36,994 bases of DNA from Leptobacterium sp964389205 (GCA_964389205.1 CAYMDH010000038.1:1-36994), one strand, 5' to 3'. Counted from the first letter of the stretch, positions 19,331 to 28,172 are shown. Translations and numbers: made by a program. Notes: generated from the letters alone by a model not told the origin.

Positions 19331-20656
19331 TTAAAGCTGAAGACTTAAAACAAATGTGGTTACTCCTTTTTCAGATTTAAAATAAACAGTGCCATTATGA
19401 GATTCTATAATACTTTTGGTTAATGTTAAACCAATACCAGACCCGTTTTTGCGAGTTGTAAAATAAGGAATAAATATATTGTCTTTAATTTCATCAGAAA
19501 TCCCACAACCATTGTCTATAAAAGAAATTATTACTCTGTTATTTTTTTGAACAATGTCTATTGTTATTCTTGGTCTTTCGGTACTAATAAATGAATGGAT
19601 ACTATTAGAAATAAGGTTAATAAAAACTTGTTCTAATTGTTTCTTATCTATAGAAAGGAAATACTCTTCTTTATAATTAAGTTCAACAGCAATATTTTTT
19701 TCTTCGAAATCTTGTTTAAATAAAGCAATTGTATTTTTTATTAATTCAATAATATTTATAATTTTTTTCTCAGGTAAAGGCAGTTCCGCTAAGGTTCGAT
19801 ATGTATTTACAAAATCAGTTAGATGCAAAGAACGCTTGCTTATAATTTGCAAACCATGTGATAATTCACTCAAGGTTTCTTTATCAGGTTCTTCTTGTAA
19901 TAAAGAATCTAAATTAGTGGCCAAAGTACTAATAGGAGTGATAGTATTAATAATCTCATGAGACATTACATTCATTAATTTATACCACGATTCTTTTTCT
20001 TTTTTATCAATAATTTGTTGGATGGTTTCTAATGAAATAACTAAATATTCGAACTCATTAGTTTTGGTTACAGATGTTTTAAGGTAATATGTTTCTGTTT
20101 GATTATTAATAGTTAATGAAAGAACGTGTTTTAATTTTCTCCAATTTTTAATATCAATTACATTAATAAGAGGGTTAATCTTTTCTTTTAGTAATTCCCA
20201 ATTATGAAATTTTGGAATTTTAAAAAAATCAGCAAACGTGTTATTTATTTGGAAAACATCAATAGTATTATTGGCATCTTTTTTAAGAATAAGAATTCCG
20301 ATGGTTAAACTTTCAATTATATTGGTAAATATTTGTTGTTCTGAAGCTTGTTGAAGTATCTTCTTTTTATTTTTATTAATTAATAAGGCTGTTTTATTAT
20401 AGAGTGTATTTTTCCTCTTTTTAGAAGAAATAGAGATTGTATAATCATTGTGCAATAAGCCATCTATAGATTTTTCAACATCTATAAATAAATGTTTTAT
20501 ATAATCTACAAATAGATAGATTTGGAGAACAAGTAAAATAGATAAAACAAAAAGCGTAATGATATATTTATGATTAAATAAGTGATAAATTATAATTCCA
20601 TTTACAATTAACAGAATAAGACGAAAAACAATTTTAGTATTTATATTTTTCATCAA
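19331..20656 (-). CDS. Sensor histidine kinase without a periplasmic sensor domain
   Basis: A membrane histidine kinase of 441 residues that should phosphorylate the adjacent NtrC-type regulator. Two membrane helices lie at about 9-25 and 32-50 with only about six residues between them, so almost nothing is exposed to the periplasm. A linker and PAS-like region (about 105-215) follows. The H-box is VMSHEIINTITPI with phospho-acceptor His233. The ATPase domain shows the N-box NLISNSIHSF, G1 DNGCGIS and G2 GSGIGLTLTKSII, all intact. The start lies 3 bp after the regulator stop, so the two are translationally coupled or nearly so. Intramembrane or cytoplasmic signal sensing is inferred; kinases of this plan often sit beside ABC exporters. 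Confidence 0.92.
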   Translation of the reverse strand: MMKNINTKIVFRLILLIVNGIIIYHLFNHKYIITLFVLSILLVLQIYLFVDYIKHLFIDVEKSIDGLLHNDYTISISSKKRKNTLYNKTALLINKNKKKILQQASEQQIFTNIIESLTIGILILKKDANNTIDVFQINNTFADFFKIPKFHNWELLKEKINPLINVIDIKNWRKLKHVLSLTINNQTETYYLKTSVTKTNEFEYLVISLETIQQIIDKKEKESWYKLMNVMSHEIINTITPISTLATNLDSLLQEEPDKETLSELSHGLQIISKRSLHLTDFVNTYRTLAELPLPEKKIINIIELIKNTIALFKQDFEEKNIAVELNYKEEYFLSIDKKQLEQVFINLISNSIHSFISTERPRITIDIVQKNNRVIISFIDNGCGISDEIKDNIFIPYFTTRKNGSGIGLTLTKSIIESHNGTVYFKSEKGVTTFVLSLQL

Positions 20657-20659
20657 AAA

Positions 20660-22033
20660 TTATAGTTTATATTTCTCTAATCGTCTATACAAAGCACCCC
20701 TGGTTAAGCCTAGCTCTTTTGCTGCTTTGCTGATATTACCCTCATGTTTATTGATCGCATTTTTTATCAAAGATTTTTCGGTATCTTCTATATTTAAGCT
20801 TGGAGTAGTATTAGTTTCAAATTTTTTAGCAGAGAAATGCAAATCTTCAGGTTCTATACTAGTGTTGTCTGTAATAATTACAGCTCGCTCTATAATGTGT
20901 TCTAGCTCTCTGATATTACCTGGCCAATGGTATTTTTGTAATTCTTTTGTTGCAAGTAAAGAAATCTCTTCGATAGATTTTCGATACTTATGCGTTAGTT
21001 TTTTTAAGAAATGATTGGCGAGTAAAACAATGCCTTCTTGTCGTTCTCGTAGCGGAGGAAGATTAAGCTCTATAGTATTGATTCTATATAATAAATCTTG
21101 TCTAAAAGTTTGTTCATCTACCATTTTGTATATATCAGCATTGGTAGCACATATAATACGAACATCAATAACTCTTTCAATAGCTTCTCCTAAGCGAGTT
21201 ATTTTTCTATTTTGAATGACAGTTAATAGTTTAGATTGAAGATGTAAAGAAAGATTACCGATTTCATCTAAAAAAATAGTACCGCCTTTGGCAAGCTCAA
21301 ATCGACCCACAGTATCTTTATGAGCGTCTGTAAATGCTCCTTTTGCATATCCAAATAATTCACTTTCAAATAAATTTTCATTTAAAGACCCTAAATCTAT
21401 ATGAATAAATGGATGATTTTTTCTATTAGATTGTAAATGAATTTCTTTAGCAAAGACGTATTTACCAGTACCATTTTCTCCTAGAATTAATATAGTTGCA
21501 TCTGTAATAGCTACTTTTTGCATTAACCTCACAGCATTATTCATTGCAGGTGATGTACCTATAATATGTTCAGTTTGTTGATGAAATTCTCTGTTTTGTT
21601 GAGATTGTATGGTTTCTAATTGAGTATTTTTACGCTTAGAACGAGACAATTCGATTCCTGCATTTACTATTCCATATAATTTTTTGGTATCCCATGGTTT
21701 TAAAATAAAATCTGTAGCTCCTTCTTTAATAGCTTCAACTGCAAGGTTAATACTTCCAAAAGCTGTCATTAAAATAACCGTTGTTTCTGGACTTATTTCT
21801 TTTATTTGTTTTAACCAATACAATCCTTCTTTTCCATCTTCATAACCAATACGATAATTCATATCTAATAACACAACATCTATTTGATTAGCTAATTGCG
21901 TAATGATAGTCTTTGGATCATTAGTAGTAATAATGTCTGTAAAATACTTTTTCAAATTGATTTTAGCAGAGAATAAAATATCATCATCATCATCAACTAA
22001 TAAAACAGAAGCTTCTTTTTTTCGCATATGCAT
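20660..22033 (-). CDS. NtrC-family sigma-54-dependent response regulator
   Basis: A 457-residue activator with three parts. The receiver domain (about 8-120) has the acidic cluster DDDDD, phospho-acceptor Asp57 (VVLLDMNY), Thr90 and Lys112. The AAA+ domain (about 155-390) has Walker A GENGTGKY (185-192), Walker B IFLDEI (Asp256/Glu257) and the sigma-54 contact loop GAFTDA (232-237) in place of the usual GAFTGA. A Fis-type helix-turn-helix (about 415-457) ends in LTRGALYRRLEKYKL. Start: ATG 22033; a second ATG two codons later is also possible. It is cotranscribed with the histidine kinase and divergent from the exporter operon, whose upstream region holds a near-palindrome and a -24/-12 promoter, its likely targets. 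Confidence 0.94.
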   Translation of the reverse strand: MHMRKKEASVLLVDDDDDILFSAKINLKKYFTDIITTNDPKTIITQLANQIDVVLLDMNYRIGYEDGKEGLYWLKQIKEISPETTVILMTAFGSINLAVEAIKEGATDFILKPWDTKKLYGIVNAGIELSRSKRKNTQLETIQSQQNREFHQQTEHIIGTSPAMNNAVRLMQKVAITDATILILGENGTGKYVFAKEIHLQSNRKNHPFIHIDLGSLNENLFESELFGYAKGAFTDAHKDTVGRFELAKGGTIFLDEIGNLSLHLQSKLLTVIQNRKITRLGEAIERVIDVRIICATNADIYKMVDEQTFRQDLLYRINTIELNLPPLRERQEGIVLLANHFLKKLTHKYRKSIEEISLLATKELQKYHWPGNIRELEHIIERAVIITDNTSIEPEDLHFSAKKFETNTTPSLNIEDTEKSLIKNAINKHEGNISKAAKELGLTRGALYRRLEKYKL

Positions 22034-22062
22034 AATTACGTATATGTTTAATAATGAACAAG

Positions 22063-22086
22063 TAAGTGCCCAATAATGGACACTTA
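22063..22086. promoter_or_regulatory. 24-bp near-palindrome, candidate enhancer site for the NtrC-type regulator
   Basis: The arms TAAGTGCCCAAT and AATGGACACTTA mirror each other with only two mismatched pairs (positions 7/18 and 11/14 of the element). Its centre is about 96 bp upstream of the predicted sigma-54 start site, a normal distance for activator sites. It also sits 30 bp upstream of the regulator gene, so autoregulation is possible. Confidence 0.7.
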
Positions 22087-22143
22087 AATTAGTAGGTGAA
22101 AATATAAATTTTTGATTGTCAATTACTTAAAAATAATTAATGA

Positions 22144-22160
22144 TTGGCACACTTCTAGAA
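22144..22160 (+). promoter_or_regulatory. Sigma-54 (-24/-12) promoter of the exporter operon
   Basis: TTGGCACACTTCTAGAA matches the consensus TTGGCACnnnnnTtGCw at the whole -24 block and at the -13 G with exact spacing; the -12 C is A and one T is A. Transcription would start near 22171, 20 bases before the ATG at 22191. This rules out the earlier in-frame ATG at 22140. Confidence 0.72.
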
Positions 22161-22190
22161 TATACTATACCGAAACACAATAAAATAAAA

Positions 22191-23435
22191 ATGGATACGC
22201 AACTAAAGCCTAAAAATAAGAAAGCAAAAAAAGTAATACAAGTAGGTATTCCTGTATTAGTTTTATTAGTAATAACAATGTTAAGCATGATTCGTAAAAA
22301 ACAAATCAACTTAAAAAAAGAATCGATAACTATACGGGAAATTATTAAAGATGATTTTGAAGATGTAATACTCTTTAGTAGTATCGTAGAACCTAAAACC
22401 TCCGTATTGATTAATGTAGTACAAGGCGGATCAATTTCTGAAATATTTGTAGAAAGCGGTCAATTCATAAAAAAGAATACACCACTGTTACGGATCTATA
22501 ACCCTAATGCAGAATTAAGTTATTTAACTCAAGAGACTGCTATTGTAGAGCAGATAAATAATTTAAGAAATATACGAGTAAACATCAAAAATCAAGAACT
22601 TAACTTAAATGAACAACTATTGAGTATTGACAACGCTTTTAAAAATGCAAAACGGAAGTATGTAACAGACACAATACTTTATCGAAAAGATGTAATTGCT
22701 AGAAATGATTTTGAAGCTTCTGTTCAAGAATACCATTACCAAACTAAACGTAATGATGTTATAAAAAAAACAGTATCCCAAGAAAAAATGGATAGAAGTG
22801 TGCAATTATCTCGAATCAATACTTCTATTGGAAACATGCAAAAAAGCTTAGAACTTCTCAGAAAAAACAAAGAAAACTTTATAGTGAAAGCTCCTATTGA
22901 TGGTCTTTTGTCATCTTTTAATCCAAGCTTAGGAGAGAATTATAACCAAGGACAATCTGTGGGTAAAATAGATGTGTTAGATGGTTATAAGCTGGTAGCT
23001 AGAGTTGATCAATATTATATAGCTAAATTAAAAGAACAAATAAAAGGAACCATAAGCAATAATAACAAAACGTATAATGTATCCATTTCTAAAATTCATC
23101 CAGAAGTTGTTAATGGTCAATTTGAAGTAGAGTTAATATTTTCTGATGATACAATAGACAAAGCAATTAAAGGAGGAATGTCATTGCAAACCAAAATTTT
23201 TCTATCTAATAATAACCAGGCGTTATTACTACCCAAAGGATTATTTTATCAAAGCACAAATGGCAAATGGGTGTTTGTTTTAAATTCAGAAAATAAAGCA
23301 GTAAAAAGATCGGTAAGAATAGGAAGAGAAACCCCTTTTTATTATGAAATATTAGATGGCTTAAAAGAGGGAGATCAAATTATTACTTCAAGTTATGACG
23401 ATTATAAAGATGTAGAACAAGTAAACATTAAATAA
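22191..23435 (+). CDS. HlyD/MacA-type periplasmic adaptor of an ABC exporter
   Basis: A membrane-fusion (adaptor) protein of 414 residues from ATG 22191. An upstream in-frame ATG (22140) would add 17 residues but lies before the predicted promoter. It has a basic cytoplasmic N terminus (KPKNKKAKK), one membrane helix (about 15-33), then a first half of a lipoyl-like domain (INVVQGGSISEIFVESGQFIKKNTPLLRI), a long alpha-helical hairpin (about 110-230), the second lipoyl half (FIVKAPIDGLLSSFNPSLGE) and beta-barrel and membrane-proximal domains (LLLPKGLFYQ, GLKEGDQIITSSYDDY). Such adaptors link an inner-membrane ABC permease to an outer-membrane channel; no TolC-like gene is present here. First gene of the four-gene operon. 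Confidence 0.9.
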   Translation: MDTQLKPKNKKAKKVIQVGIPVLVLLVITMLSMIRKKQINLKKESITIREIIKDDFEDVILFSSIVEPKTSVLINVVQGGSISEIFVESGQFIKKNTPLLRIYNPNAELSYLTQETAIVEQINNLRNIRVNIKNQELNLNEQLLSIDNAFKNAKRKYVTDTILYRKDVIARNDFEASVQEYHYQTKRNDVIKKTVSQEKMDRSVQLSRINTSIGNMQKSLELLRKNKENFIVKAPIDGLLSSFNPSLGENYNQGQSVGKIDVLDGYKLVARVDQYYIAKLKEQIKGTISNNNKTYNVSISKIHPEVVNGQFEVELIFSDDTIDKAIKGGMSLQTKIFLSNNNQALLLPKGLFYQSTNGKWVFVLNSENKAVKRSVRIGRETPFYYEILDGLKEGDQIITSSYDDYKDVEQVNIK

Positions 23436-23522
23436 AAAAGAGAATGATTGTAATAATCGTAAATATACTATTGAGAATAATAGGCATAATTTTAAATTAA
23501 ACTAGCAATAAAATATATCAAA

Positions 23523-24224
23523 ATGATAACAATAAAAGACTTAATAAAAATTTATAGAACTGAAGAAATAGAAACGACGGCTTTAAATAAACTAAACTTA
23601 ACAGTAAATGAAAGTGAGTTTGTATCTATAATGGGAACTTCTGGCTGTGGAAAATCAACACTTCTAAATATTATAGGGCTATTGGATACACCTAATGGAG
23701 GGAGTTATGTATTTGATAATGAGGAAGTAGCTCATTACAATGAAAAACAACGCGCTGGTTTACGCAAAGCGAATATTGGTTTTGTATTTCAGAATTTTAA
23801 CCTTATCGATCAACTATCTGTATATGAGAATGTAGAGTTGCCTTTAATCTATAATAAAGTAAAAAAAGCAGAACGCAAACAACGTGTTACAGAAATCTTA
23901 GAACGTGTTGGTATTGCACATAGGTCAAAACATTTTCCACTACAACTTTCTGGAGGTCAACAACAGCGTGTAGCCGTAGCTAGAGCGCTGGTAACTAATC
24001 CAAAGTTAATTCTAGCAGATGAACCTACGGGTAATTTGGATAGTAAAAACGGAAATGAAGTTATGGAGTTATTGACAGAATTAAATGCACAAGGAACCAC
24101 AATTATTATGGTAACGCATTCATCATACGATGCCAAGTTTTCAAATAGAATTGTCACATTAAAAGACGGAGAGGTCATTTCTGAGCAAGCAAATGAACAT
24201 GAATTAGATATACTAGTTCAATAG
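23523..24224 (+). CDS. ABC transporter ATPase (LolD/MacB type)
   Basis: A 233-residue ATP-binding subunit that powers the neighbouring permease. Walker A is GTSGCGKST at 38-46, the Q-loop region is FVFQNFNLIDQLSVYENVELPL, the signature is LSGGQQQRVAVARAL, Walker B is LILADEPTGNLDS and the H-loop is MVTHSS. The NLIDQLSVYENVELPL segment and overall length are typical of the MacB/LolD/FtsE group, which pairs with FtsX-fold permeases and usually works by mechanotransmission rather than by moving substrate through the membrane. It follows the adaptor gene after 87 bp with no terminator and precedes the permease by 54 bp. Confidence 0.95.
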   Translation: MITIKDLIKIYRTEEIETTALNKLNLTVNESEFVSIMGTSGCGKSTLLNIIGLLDTPNGGSYVFDNEEVAHYNEKQRAGLRKANIGFVFQNFNLIDQLSVYENVELPLIYNKVKKAERKQRVTEILERVGIAHRSKHFPLQLSGGQQQRVAVARALVTNPKLILADEPTGNLDSKNGNEVMELLTELNAQGTTIIMVTHSSYDAKFSNRIVTLKDGEVISEQANEHELDILVQ

Positions 24225-24278
24225 AACAAAGATCAATCAATCAAAAAATCAACAGATAAATTAAATACACATAGAAAA

Positions 24279-26672
24279 ATGATACAAACTTGGTTTAAAT
24301 TATTTTTTAGAATCAGTAAAAAGAACTGGTTAAACACCATTATCAATGTATCTGGACTTAGCTTAGGATTAACAGGTCTTATCATTGTCATGCTTTATTA
24401 TAACGACGAAAAATCATATGATCAATGGAATCCAGAAAAAAATGTAGTTTATAAAGTAATACATAAGCTATTTGATGGGCAGATATATGATACAACTACA
24501 AATCCTGAAGGTCCAAAATCAACAGAAGTTATTCCAGAGATCACAGATTATTTAAGAGTAGAATCGTATTACTCTCAACAAATTTTAACACATAAAACAA
24601 AAACAGTATACGAAACTAAAATTATAGGAGTTAATCAAAATTATTTTGATTTTTTTCCACATCCAATATTAAAAGGAAACTCAGAAACAATTCTTGCAAC
24701 AGAAAATAGTATTGCGATCTCATCGAATGTAGAAAAGAAACTCTTTGAAAATAAAGAATCTTTGGGCGAGATAGTGAAACTGGGAACTCGAGATTATATA
24801 GTAACTGCTGTTTATAAACTTCAAGCCCCTTCCATTATAGAGCCTCAAGTATTGGTACATAAAAAAATAACAACCGATACTAATTGGGGAGGATATAATG
24901 ATTATACATTTTATAAAATTAAAGAAGGATCTGATATTGCCTCAATAGAAGATAAATTATATACAATTTTTGTAGATAATTATTATAGAACAGAAGCAGA
25001 AGAAGCAGGGTTAACTATAGAAGATTACGTAAGGAAAGCAGGAGCAATACCAGCATTAGAACCTTTAGAAGATTTACGCTTACACACTTTAGGAGATGAT
25101 GGTTTGTTAGAAGGCAAAGGAAACTATCTTTTATTAATAATTATGATGAGATTATCTATATTAATAATTGTAATATCTAGTATTAATTTTATTAATCTAT
25201 CTATAGCAACAGCATCACAAAGAGCTAAAGAAGTAGGAGTTAAAAAAACATTAGGTCTTTCCAAAACAAAACTGCGTTTAGAATATGTTTTAGAAATATT
25301 TATTCAAGGTCTAATTTCATTGCTAATAGCTTTGGTAATTGTTGAATTATTACTTCCATTATTTAATACGTTTTTTGGAAAAGAATTATCTCTAAGAAAT
25401 TTTGCAGTAATAAGACAAGTTATCATTCTTACTTTTACAATATCTCTAATTATAGGATTGGTTTCTGCACTTTATGTTTCAAACTTTAAAGCTGTAAATG
25501 TTTTAAAAGGGAATATTTCCAGAAGTAATAGTATGGTATTTGCCAGAAATTTAATGTTAGGATTACAGTTTGTAATTTCTGGATTTTTCTTTATAGGAGG
25601 GTTGGTAGTTTATGCTCAAGTTAAATATATGAGTGAAAAAGATTTAGGCTTTTCTGGAGAAGAAATTCTCATGGTAAATTTTAATGATAACCAATCAAAT
25701 AGAGTGCGACAATATGACTTGGTTAAAAGTATATTTTCTAATAATCCGAATATAATATCTGTATCTTCTTCTCATGAAGCTCCGGGCGTAAGCGAAGATT
25801 TCTCCTTAGATATAGATTATTTAGATCGTACAGTAGATACTAAATTTATTCCACTGGATTTTGGGCATTTAGAAATGTTGCAAACCGAGTTAGTAGCAGG
25901 ACGCTATTTTTCGGAAAAGTTTGCTTCAGATACCATTAATGGGATTATGTTTAATGAAACGGCTATTAAACGTTTGGAGATTAAAGATCCTATTAATAAA
26001 GATATTATTGTTAATGGAAAGAGTTTTAATATTATAGGAGTAGTTAAAGATTATCACTTATCTGGTTTAGATAAAGAAATTAGACCTACTTTTTTTACAT
26101 ATTATACTGGATTTTCCTGGATTAGAAGTGCTATGAACACAGTTCAGTTTAAATTAAACTCTCAAGGAATGGAACGTACTCTTGCAGAAATAGAACGTTT
26201 TTGGACAACAGAGATAGAACCAAGGTATCCATTTTCGTTTTATTTTTTAGATCAACAATACAATAAAACACATGACATATTTAGAAAACAACAAGCTTTA
26301 TTTTTTATACTTACTGTAGTTGTTATTTTCATTGCTTTGTTGGGTTTATTCGCTTTAGCTACATTAACTATCCAACAACGTTTTAAAGAAGTAGCGATTC
26401 GTAAAACAATTGGTGCGTCTGTAAAAGAAATCATTATACAATTAATAAAGAGTTTCTTGAAAATTACAATGATAGCTTCTGTAATTCTAATTCCAATAGC
26501 ATATTACTTAATGCAAAATTGGCTGGATAATTTCGCATATCGTATAGAGATGCCTATATGGCCATATATTCTGGCCTCTTTAATATTATTGCTTTTAGTA
26601 TTTGTAGTTGTAGGATTGAAAGCCTTTAATGCAACAAAAGTAGATTTAATAAAATACTTAAAATTTGAATAA
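24279..26672 (+). CDS. ABC permease, duplicated FtsX/MacB type
   Basis: A 797-residue inner-membrane protein made of two permease halves. The first membrane helix is at about 20-41 (LNTIINVSGLSLGLTGLIIVM). A MacB-like periplasmic domain follows, then three helices at about 283-410, including the FtsX coupling signature ASQRAKEVGVKKTLG. The second half begins with a helix near 430-450, has another periplasmic domain (about 455-660), and ends with three helices with the matching signature IQQRFKEVAIRKTIGAS. This arrangement is common in Bacteroidetes. With the adjacent ATPase and adaptor it should form a MacAB-like tripartite pump or an envelope machine. The substrate is unknown. Confidence 0.92.
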   Translation: MIQTWFKLFFRISKKNWLNTIINVSGLSLGLTGLIIVMLYYNDEKSYDQWNPEKNVVYKVIHKLFDGQIYDTTTNPEGPKSTEVIPEITDYLRVESYYSQQILTHKTKTVYETKIIGVNQNYFDFFPHPILKGNSETILATENSIAISSNVEKKLFENKESLGEIVKLGTRDYIVTAVYKLQAPSIIEPQVLVHKKITTDTNWGGYNDYTFYKIKEGSDIASIEDKLYTIFVDNYYRTEAEEAGLTIEDYVRKAGAIPALEPLEDLRLHTLGDDGLLEGKGNYLLLIIMMRLSILIIVISSINFINLSIATASQRAKEVGVKKTLGLSKTKLRLEYVLEIFIQGLISLLIALVIVELLLPLFNTFFGKELSLRNFAVIRQVIILTFTISLIIGLVSALYVSNFKAVNVLKGNISRSNSMVFARNLMLGLQFVISGFFFIGGLVVYAQVKYMSEKDLGFSGEEILMVNFNDNQSNRVRQYDLVKSIFSNNPNIISVSSSHEAPGVSEDFSLDIDYLDRTVDTKFIPLDFGHLEMLQTELVAGRYFSEKFASDTINGIMFNETAIKRLEIKDPINKDIIVNGKSFNIIGVVKDYHLSGLDKEIRPTFFTYYTGFSWIRSAMNTVQFKLNSQGMERTLAEIERFWTTEIEPRYPFSFYFLDQQYNKTHDIFRKQQALFFILTVVVIFIALLGLFALATLTIQQRFKEVAIRKTIGASVKEIIIQLIKSFLKITMIASVILIPIAYYLMQNWLDNFAYRIEMPIWPYILASLILLLLVFVVVGLKAFNATKVDLIKYLKFE

Positions 26673-26700
26673 ATAATACATTAATCAAAAATCAAATATC

Positions 26701-27462
26701 ATGTTTAAACAAATCACAATTAAAACAATTAGCATTGCAACTTTTCTATTATTTTTTAATTTGAACAGTAATGCACAGAGCGAAAGTATCTCAGTAGATA
26801 CATTTAACAAAGTTATTGTTAGCTCACACATTGAGGTCACATTCAAAAAAGGAACCCAAGAGACTGTTATAGTAGAAAGTATAAATATTCCTATTGCAAA
26901 ATTGAATACAGAGGTTAAAAATAATGTATTACATGTTTATCTAGATGGAGCAAAAATAACATCACCAACTAAAAAAGAAAAGAAAAATGGTTGGAAACAA
27001 AAAACGTCTATATATAAAGGAACCATTGCAAAAATAACAGTTACTTATAAAGAAGTAGCAACATTTGCTTTAAGAGGAGAGGAAAGAATGGTATTTGAAA
27101 GCCCTTTACAACAAGAAAAATGTACTTTAAATATTTATGGAGAATCACAAGTGTATATAAAAGAAGCAATTATTGATGATTTGCGAATTGCAATGTATGG
27201 AGAGAGTCTTTTAGAGATAGAAAAAGGAAAAACATATCAACAAAAAATTACTGCATATGGAGAAAGTACTATAAATGTACTTAATATTGATAATGCTATC
27301 ACAAGAATAACTGCTTATGGAGATGGTAGTTTTCAATTTAATGTATCAGAAAAGATGAAAATCACTGCATACGGAGAACCTACTATAGTTTACAGTGGAG
27401 CTGCTAAATTAAATAAAGGCCTTGTTATTGGAAGAGCAACAATTAGAAGACTTTCCAGATAG
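26701..27462 (+). CDS. Exported GIN-domain (DUF2807) protein
   Basis: A 253-residue exported protein with a signal peptide at about 1-25 (ending NLNSNAQS). The body resembles the DUF2807 'head GIN' family: VDTFNKVIVSSHIEVTFKKG, then KLNTEVKNNVLHVYLDG and ITVTYKEVATFALRG. Its second half is a regular repeat built on YGES/YGDG/YGEP with a period of about 20 residues (five copies from about residue 145), consistent with a right-handed beta-helix. It starts 28 bp after the permease and ends at a strong terminator, so it is the last gene of the exporter operon. Periplasmic or surface location is likely. Its function is unknown for the family; the context suggests an envelope role or a substrate of the pump. 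Confidence 0.85.
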   Translation: MFKQITIKTISIATFLLFFNLNSNAQSESISVDTFNKVIVSSHIEVTFKKGTQETVIVESINIPIAKLNTEVKNNVLHVYLDGAKITSPTKKEKKNGWKQKTSIYKGTIAKITVTYKEVATFALRGEERMVFESPLQQEKCTLNIYGESQVYIKEAIIDDLRIAMYGESLLEIEKGKTYQQKITAYGESTINVLNIDNAITRITAYGDGSFQFNVSEKMKITAYGEPTIVYSGAAKLNKGLVIGRATIRRLSR

Positions 27463-27483
27463 TTTTATTAAAATATAACCAAC

Positions 27484-27520
27484 AAAAAAGCTATTGAAAT
27501 TATTCAATGGCTTTTTTGTT
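27484..27520 (+). terminator. Rho-independent terminator of the exporter operon
   Basis: A 15-bp stem (AAAAAAGCTATTGAA at 27484-27498 with TTCAATGGCTTTTTT at 27503-27517, one G-T pair) has a 4-nt loop and a T run. It lies 22 bp after the GIN gene stop and overlaps the nominal ATG of the following gene remnant. Confidence 0.9.
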
Positions 27521-28172
27521 TTATCAAATGTTTCTAGTTAGAATTGTGACAACACCAACAGATTTGGCAAAGTTTTGTATGGCTATAGAAGATAGTTATT
27601 ATGGTAAAAATGAAACTTTTATTTCTAAAGAACAGGCTGCAGAAATGCTAACTGTTACAAAAGTTTGGGGGCTTGGAATTGGTGTGAGAGGAGAAGGAGA
27701 TGATACTTTTTTCTTTCATGGAGGCGCTAATCCAGGATCATTTAAATCTATCATGTTTAATATGTACAAAAAAAGAACAGGGATGATAATAATGACAAAT
27801 GCATCGAAAGGCGATAAGTTGCATGACGATGTATTGCGCTCTTTTTCAAACTTTTTTGACAATACTCTTTTTAAACCAAAATATATAAAGCCTATTCAGC
27901 TTAGTATAGAACAGATAACTGAATTAACAGGAAACTATCAATTTAAGAAAGCAGGAGACTATTTTCTAGAAGTATATTCAGATAAGCAAAATAGCATAGT
28001 TTTATATGATCCGAATGATGAAACCAAAGTAACACTAATACCTGTATCAGAAACAAAATTTATAGATATTGAGACGGGTAACAGATCTTTATTTGTTATA
28101 GATTCTATAACTAAAAAAGTTAAAAAAATGAATTATGTAGGTAATGCATATACTTTTCATAAAGTTGATTGA
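27507..28172 (+). pseudogene. 3' remnant of a class C beta-lactamase-like serine hydrolase
   Basis: The reading frame gives 221 residues, and recognisable homology starts at about 27545 with TTPTDLAKFCMAIEDSYYGKNETFISKEQAAEMLT. This continues through WGLGIGVRGEGDDTFFFHGGANPGSFKSIMFNMYKK, where HGG is the third active-site motif, to TGMIIMTNASKGDKL. In the family these segments make up the last third of the hydrolase domain plus a C-terminal tail. The first two-thirds, including the SxxK nucleophile and YxN motifs, are missing in all frames upstream. The apparent start (ATG 27507) is inside a terminator stem and there is no signal peptide, so this is a decayed fragment rather than a working gene. 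Confidence 0.82.

Noticed and set aside
22140..22190. In-frame ATG at 22140 as start of the HlyD-type adaptor
   Set aside because: It lies upstream of the predicted transcription start of the -24/-12 promoter; ATG 22191 gives a typical basic N terminus.
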